Assembly (NCBI GenBank): GCA_020628095.1 | Contig: JAHDFP010000009.1 | Span: 62,001 to 126,000, forward strand | Origin: Saprospiraceae bacterium | GTDB taxonomy: Bacteria; Bacteroidota; Bacteroidia; Chitinophagales; Saprospiraceae | Reading direction: 5' to 3' | Length of the DNA: 64,000 nucleotides | Part shown: in pieces, positions 60,971 through 64,000 of the stretch | How the letters are laid out: each line of letters starts with the position of its first letter | How positions within the stretch are numbered: the first letter of the stretch is position 1 | The notes under the pieces: model-generated | What the model saw: only the letters and a program-made list of their open reading frames with translations | Told to the model about the DNA's origin: nothing | Databases searched by the model: none | Translations under genes and position numbers: made by a program

Positions 60971-61855
60971 TCAGACTAGTAACTGACCATCAGGACTAAT
61001 GTAATTATATTTTTCCATAAGCGGACGGTGCTGGTCTATGATACGCTGGGCTTGATCTTCTGAGAGGTCGTCACGCCAGCTTCCGACGACACCTTTCCTA
61101 AAAAATCTCTTGGCCCGATGAGTTTTCTCATTGAAGCCATATTCGTCTTCTTGCTTTTGTAGCTTTTCTATTTTGCTTTTGTCCAGAGCTTCTGCAACCT
61201 CCTCTTTAGTATAATCTAAACCAGAAAACTTCACAATTTTATAGAAGGTCTCGACCGAGTCCTTCTTCATGTCTTCGTAGCGGACGACGTGTATTTTCTC
61301 GTCTAGCATGTTCTCTGTCCAGCTTAGTACATGATCTGTCCAGCTTCCCATGTATTGATGGATTTGGAGATTGACCTTTTTTTTTGATTTGGCCAATGTG
61401 AGATTGGCGCTTGACATATGCTGGATTGTAATATCAAATTTGTCATGCCCACTATGATAAGCGTACGATACACAGACATCGAGAGGATTACGGATCAGAT
61501 AGATCACCTTATAGGTAGCAGATAAGGGGATAAGCCAGTTGCCATCTTGATTTTTAGTCAGTGCGTCATGAGTTTTGACGAATTGTATTTCATCTAATTG
61601 CGAGGATCGCAACTCATGTACTCTGGGAAGGTAGTAGTCTATCTCTTCCGCACGCATATCTGAAGAATCTACACCGACTAACTCATCAAATAGATGCCGC
61701 GAAGATGAGATACTTCCTGTCTCGGTAAGCATATTAATATAGACGGGTTCTTCATTCTTGGACATTAGATTATTGAGGAAAATTCTGAGCCATGTATTTC
61801 CTGATTTAGGATAGGAGGCGAGCCATATTATTTTTCCTGCCTCAGCTTGTAGCAT
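60971..61855 (-). CDS. Sulfotransferase
   Basis: A 294-residue PAPS-dependent sulfotransferase: 5'-phosphosulfate loop IIWLASYPKSGNTWLRIFLN near residue 10, 3'-phosphate segment VIYLIRNPLDVCVSYAYHS, and a late FRKGVVGSWRDDL (the RKGxxGDWK motif). Its start overlaps the HPr-kinase-like gene by 14 nt, tying it to the lasso operon; it could sulfate a Ser/Thr/Tyr of the core. Confidence 0.88.
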   Translation of the reverse strand: MLQAEAGKIIWLASYPKSGNTWLRIFLNNLMSKNEEPVYINMLTETGSISSSRHLFDELVGVDSSDMRAEEIDYYLPRVHELRSSQLDEIQFVKTHDALTKNQDGNWLIPLSATYKVIYLIRNPLDVCVSYAYHSGHDKFDITIQHMSSANLTLAKSKKKVNLQIHQYMGSWTDHVLSWTENMLDEKIHVVRYEDMKKDSVETFYKIVKFSGLDYTKEEVAEALDKSKIEKLQKQEDEYGFNEKTHRAKRFFRKGVVGSWRDDLSEDQAQRIIDQHRPLMEKYNYISPDGQLLV

Positions 61856-62771
61856 CTTCTGCTATTTTGAAGAGGTCTTTTTCTATCAGGTCTACTACCT
61901 CATCGAGGCAGAAAGCGTGTGATCTTCTGATGCGTTTGACTGGAATAAGATTAGCGAGTCTAGTCGCGTCCATAAAGTGATGATTGATCGCGCCGATATC
62001 CTTGAGTAGATATTTTCTGTAGGTCATGTTTTTGATCAATCGGAACTTGTTGACATTTTCTACATCGAATAGTTCGACACCATCTCTAGTGGATGGCTGT
62101 AAGATATATAAAGCTTTCACAGGGAGTGGGGTGGAGACGAATTGTTCGGTTATGGGGATGGCCCTTTTGTTAATTTTGTTTCGGATCATTTTGAGGTTTT
62201 CGTATTCCACCTCAAGTCTATGCAGAGTGTCATCCCAGAGTTTGGATTGTGGATAACCTGGCAGAGCAAAGGGGTTTCCACCTTGGAATATAATAGGACA
62301 GACATCATCTGTCAGCATCTTATATCCTTTAAGGCGGAAGGCATTGGCTGTGGAAGATTTTCCAGCACCTGAGATGCCTGTAAAGAGAACCGCTTCACCA
62401 TTATAATCGATAGCACTCGCATGCATCGGTAGGACTTTTCTTTGTTGTAGTATCGCGCCTAGGCAAGATCCTAGTAAGAAGATGCGGATATCATCATCCA
62501 GACTATTTTCTTTTCTGTCTATAATAATCTGGTTACCATGGGATATGTAATATCTGGCTATGTCCTTTAGGTCTAAGAGAAATTGATCTTTGGCGATCTC
62601 ATAGGTGACACCTTTCTTAGTGCAATCGGGTAGGGATGTCGGTGCTGGTCCATATTTGATAATCAGATCGCTATCGCCAGTATGGTCTGATGACAATAAT
62701 TCTGGCAGCTCGATTTGTGATTCTATCGTTAGCCCAAAAGTTTTATATCTGTAATAACCCGTCTTTGTCAT
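61842..62771 (-). CDS. HPr-kinase-like protein (candidate lasso-peptide kinase)
   Basis: A 309-residue protein related to the C-terminal part of HPr(Ser) kinase. P-loop LFTGISGAGKSSTAN (about 129-143), the preceding LPMHASAI with a conserved His (117), and LTDDVCPII with the acidic residues. In the paeninodin-type lasso clusters this protein phosphorylates a C-terminal Ser; both precursors here end in Ser. It overlaps B2 by 4 nt and the sulfotransferase by 14 nt. Confidence 0.85.
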   Translation of the reverse strand: MTKTGYYRYKTFGLTIESQIELPELLSSDHTGDSDLIIKYGPAPTSLPDCTKKGVTYEIAKDQFLLDLKDIARYYISHGNQIIIDRKENSLDDDIRIFLLGSCLGAILQQRKVLPMHASAIDYNGEAVLFTGISGAGKSSTANAFRLKGYKMLTDDVCPIIFQGGNPFALPGYPQSKLWDDTLHRLEVEYENLKMIRNKINKRAIPITEQFVSTPLPVKALYILQPSTRDGVELFDVENVNKFRLIKNMTYRKYLLKDIGAINHHFMDATRLANLIPVKRIRRSHAFCLDEVVDLIEKDLFKIAEDATS

Positions 62772-63208
62772 ATTATTTTTTGGACAGGTGTAAAATTATC
62801 TGATACGTCATCACCAATGATAACCTTACCCTGATGCTCTATCCAGGCATGTGCTTCCAGGTCTATTTCTGCGGATGTCGCCACACCAAGACATAAGGCG
62901 GACGGGATTTCCTTTTTGTTCAGAAAATATTTGAGCGTCAAGGCACGATCATAACAATTACTCTTGAATGGTGCTCTCCGTGATAGCCCTTTTATATATC
63001 GTACTGTCTTAGCTATGTAATGACTGTCTTTATTATTAGATGTATAATTACTGGGCAGGTTAGGTTTGGATATTTTGGCTACGATTTTTTTGAGAGGCAG
63101 ATTATTGATATTCCTTCTGGACTGAAACATAACGAAGAAAATATGGATTATAAAGTGCAAATCAAAAACGGTAATTTTTTTACTGGGATTCTGCATGGTT
63201 GGTGCCAT
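62768..63208 (-). CDS. Lasso-peptide B2 leader peptidase (transglutaminase-like)
   Basis: A 146-residue protein with the B2 triad: Cys in FKSNCYDRALTLKYFL (85), His in LEAHAWIEHQGK (120), and Asp in IIGDDVSDN (133/134). ALCLGVATS and HAWIEHQG are characteristic of the transglutaminase-like lasso B2 family. ATG at 63208 chosen; 63196 is possible. It overlaps the B1 gene by 29 nt and the kinase gene by 4 nt. Confidence 0.88.
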   Translation of the reverse strand: MAPTMQNPSKKITVFDLHFIIHIFFVMFQSRRNINNLPLKKIVAKISKPNLPSNYTSNNKDSHYIAKTVRYIKGLSRRAPFKSNCYDRALTLKYFLNKKEIPSALCLGVATSAEIDLEAHAWIEHQGKVIIGDDVSDNFTPVQKII

Positions 63209-63473
63209 CAATAACCTTAAGCAAATTATCAGATATTAATTTATCTAAAAAAGACGAAATATCAGCAACGCATTGGTCTTCAGTCACATTATAGTCTTGG
63301 ATTAGATAATCTTTGATTTCGGATATGCTTTTGGGCTTCTTGATATATTCCCAGATAAGACTGCCTATTTCGTCTATTTTGAAGTATTTTCCGCTCTCTA
63401 CTGTCAGTAGCACGATCTCATTTCCTATTTTGCTATATAGCAATTCAGGATCGAGCATATATCTCTCTTCCAT
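63180..63473 (-). CDS. PqqD-like leader-recognition protein (lasso B1)
   Basis: A 97-residue winged-helix RRE: GNEIVLLTVESGKYFKID, IDEIGSLIWEYIKKPKSI, SEIKDYLIQDYNVTEDQC and VADISSFLDKLISDNLLKV match PqqD/B1 proteins that bind the leader W/Y-x-x-P motif and deliver it to B2. First gene of the minus-strand lasso operon (B1-B2-kinase-sulfotransferase-permease fusion-methyltransferase). Confidence 0.9.
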   Translation of the reverse strand: MEERYMLDPELLYSKIGNEIVLLTVESGKYFKIDEIGSLIWEYIKKPKSISEIKDYLIQDYNVTEDQCVADISSFLDKLISDNLLKVIDGTNHAESQ

Positions 63474-63609
63474 GAGTGTTGTTAATTGGGGTTAAGTCTA
63501 AGAGCTAATATATGATGATTTTATTTCACAGATCGGACATTTAACTATTAAAAGAGTAGGTGTAAAAGGAGCGTAAGTCAGAGACAATGGCTATTTTTCC
63601 AGTGTTAGC

Positions 63610-64000
63610 ATGCAGCAAGAACTAAAAATCATCATACAACTTATAAGCGATGCCTTTGGGTTGTCAAAGTTCTCAGTGGATAATAATAATCAGGCTACCG
63701 ACTGGAAAGCGGTGCTGCAGACGGCTAGACAACATAAGGTGATTCCCATGTTATATACAGCTTGTCTTAATAATAGGTCATCCATCCCCACGCGAGTCCT
63801 GACTGCGATGGAACGAATGGTTATAAAGTCATCAAAGTTTAACCTCCTTCAAAAAAGAGAACTTCAGGAACTCATTCTTTTATTCCAAAAAAACAACATT
63901 CGTCTTATTCCCTACAAGGGTGTCATATTAGCCGAAGCTGTCTATGATGATTTATCCAGAAGAGATTTTACGGATATAGATCTTATCATAAAAGCAGATG
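63610..64000 (+). CDS. Nucleotidyltransferase-family protein, N-terminal fragment
   Basis: From ATG at 63610 to the window edge, 130 codons. QHKVIPMLYTACLNNRSSIP and IRLIPYKGVILAEAVYDD with SRRDFTDIDLIIKAD contain the D-x-D metal motif of the nucleotidyltransferase family (PF14907-type) found beside lasso-peptide kinases. Divergent from B1, so it likely belongs to the cluster. The C-terminus lies beyond the window. Confidence 0.85.
   Translation, partial: MQQELKIIIQLISDAFGLSKFSVDNNNQATDWKAVLQTARQHKVIPMLYTACLNNRSSIPTRVLTAMERMVIKSSKFNLLQKRELQELILLFQKNNIRLIPYKGVILAEAVYDDLSRRDFTDIDLIIKAD

Overview
The window is a contiguous 64 kb piece of chromosome from a Bacteroidota bacterium, possibly of the Saprospiria/Chitinophagia side (lineage is inference). 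Supporting marks seen in the sequence are: several secreted proteins ending in type IX secretion (T9SS) type A sorting domains; a 1241-residue protein with a gliding-motility (CHU_C, T9SS type B) C-terminus; a large TonB-dependent receptor; a DUF3810 protein; and Bacteroidota-type -7 promoter boxes (TAnnTTTG) just upstream of several genes. Composition is AT-rich throughout. One tRNA gene (Lys, TTT) is present; I found no rRNA and no CRISPR array.

Layout. 1-9.8 kb: a DUF58 fragment, thioredoxin, DUF3810 protein, a SUKH-family orphan, a cytochrome c/type II copper monooxygenase-like secreted protein, a thioredoxin-fold protein, and a compact minus-strand operon glmM - class V aminotransferase - cysteine desulfurase - ribD. 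9.8-16.2 kb: PAP2 phosphatase and folD; a T9SS protein and a decayed T9SS tail; prmA converging on a fdx - iscX - ubiA-like - maf operon. 16.3-30.7 kb: a double-AAA CbxX-type protein, the CHU_C protein, xseA-xseB, a TonB-like protein, an FG-GAP T9SS protein, a bifunctional nuclease, etfB-etfA and a TPR protein. 30.7-31.5 kb and 42.1-42.5 kb are gene-free islands built from shared repeat modules, largely inverted relative to each other. Between them lie dapF, an HtrA protease, OsmC, an unusual ClpC-like protein with degraded catalytic motifs, a TonB receptor paired with a beta-helix lipoprotein, and a thioredoxin-TPR protein. 42.5-49.5 kb: threonine aldolase divergent from a Nudix-type regulator, a lipoprotein, lepA, an outer-membrane-like protein, a di-heme peroxidase and tRNA-Lys.

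49.5-64 kb is the most notable region: an apparent lasso-peptide biosynthetic cluster. It holds an ABC exporter, an asparagine-synthetase-type cyclase with intact PP-loop, a second homologue with a broken PP-loop followed by a 34-residue membrane microprotein, two small precursor peptides sharing a W-x-x-P-x-I-x-x-L-D-H leader, a methyltransferase-like protein, a permease fused to an FG-GAP/ASPIC-UnbV ectodomain, a sulfotransferase, an HPr-kinase-like protein, the B2 leader peptidase, a PqqD-like recognition protein (B1), and the start of a nucleotidyltransferase of the type known near lasso kinases. Both precursors end in Ser, the residue that the paeninodin-family lasso kinase phosphorylates. 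Expected flow: B1 binds the leader, B2 cuts it, the cyclase closes the ring, kinase/sulfotransferase/nucleotidyltransferase/methyltransferase modify the product, and the ABC protein and perhaps the permease fusion handle export.
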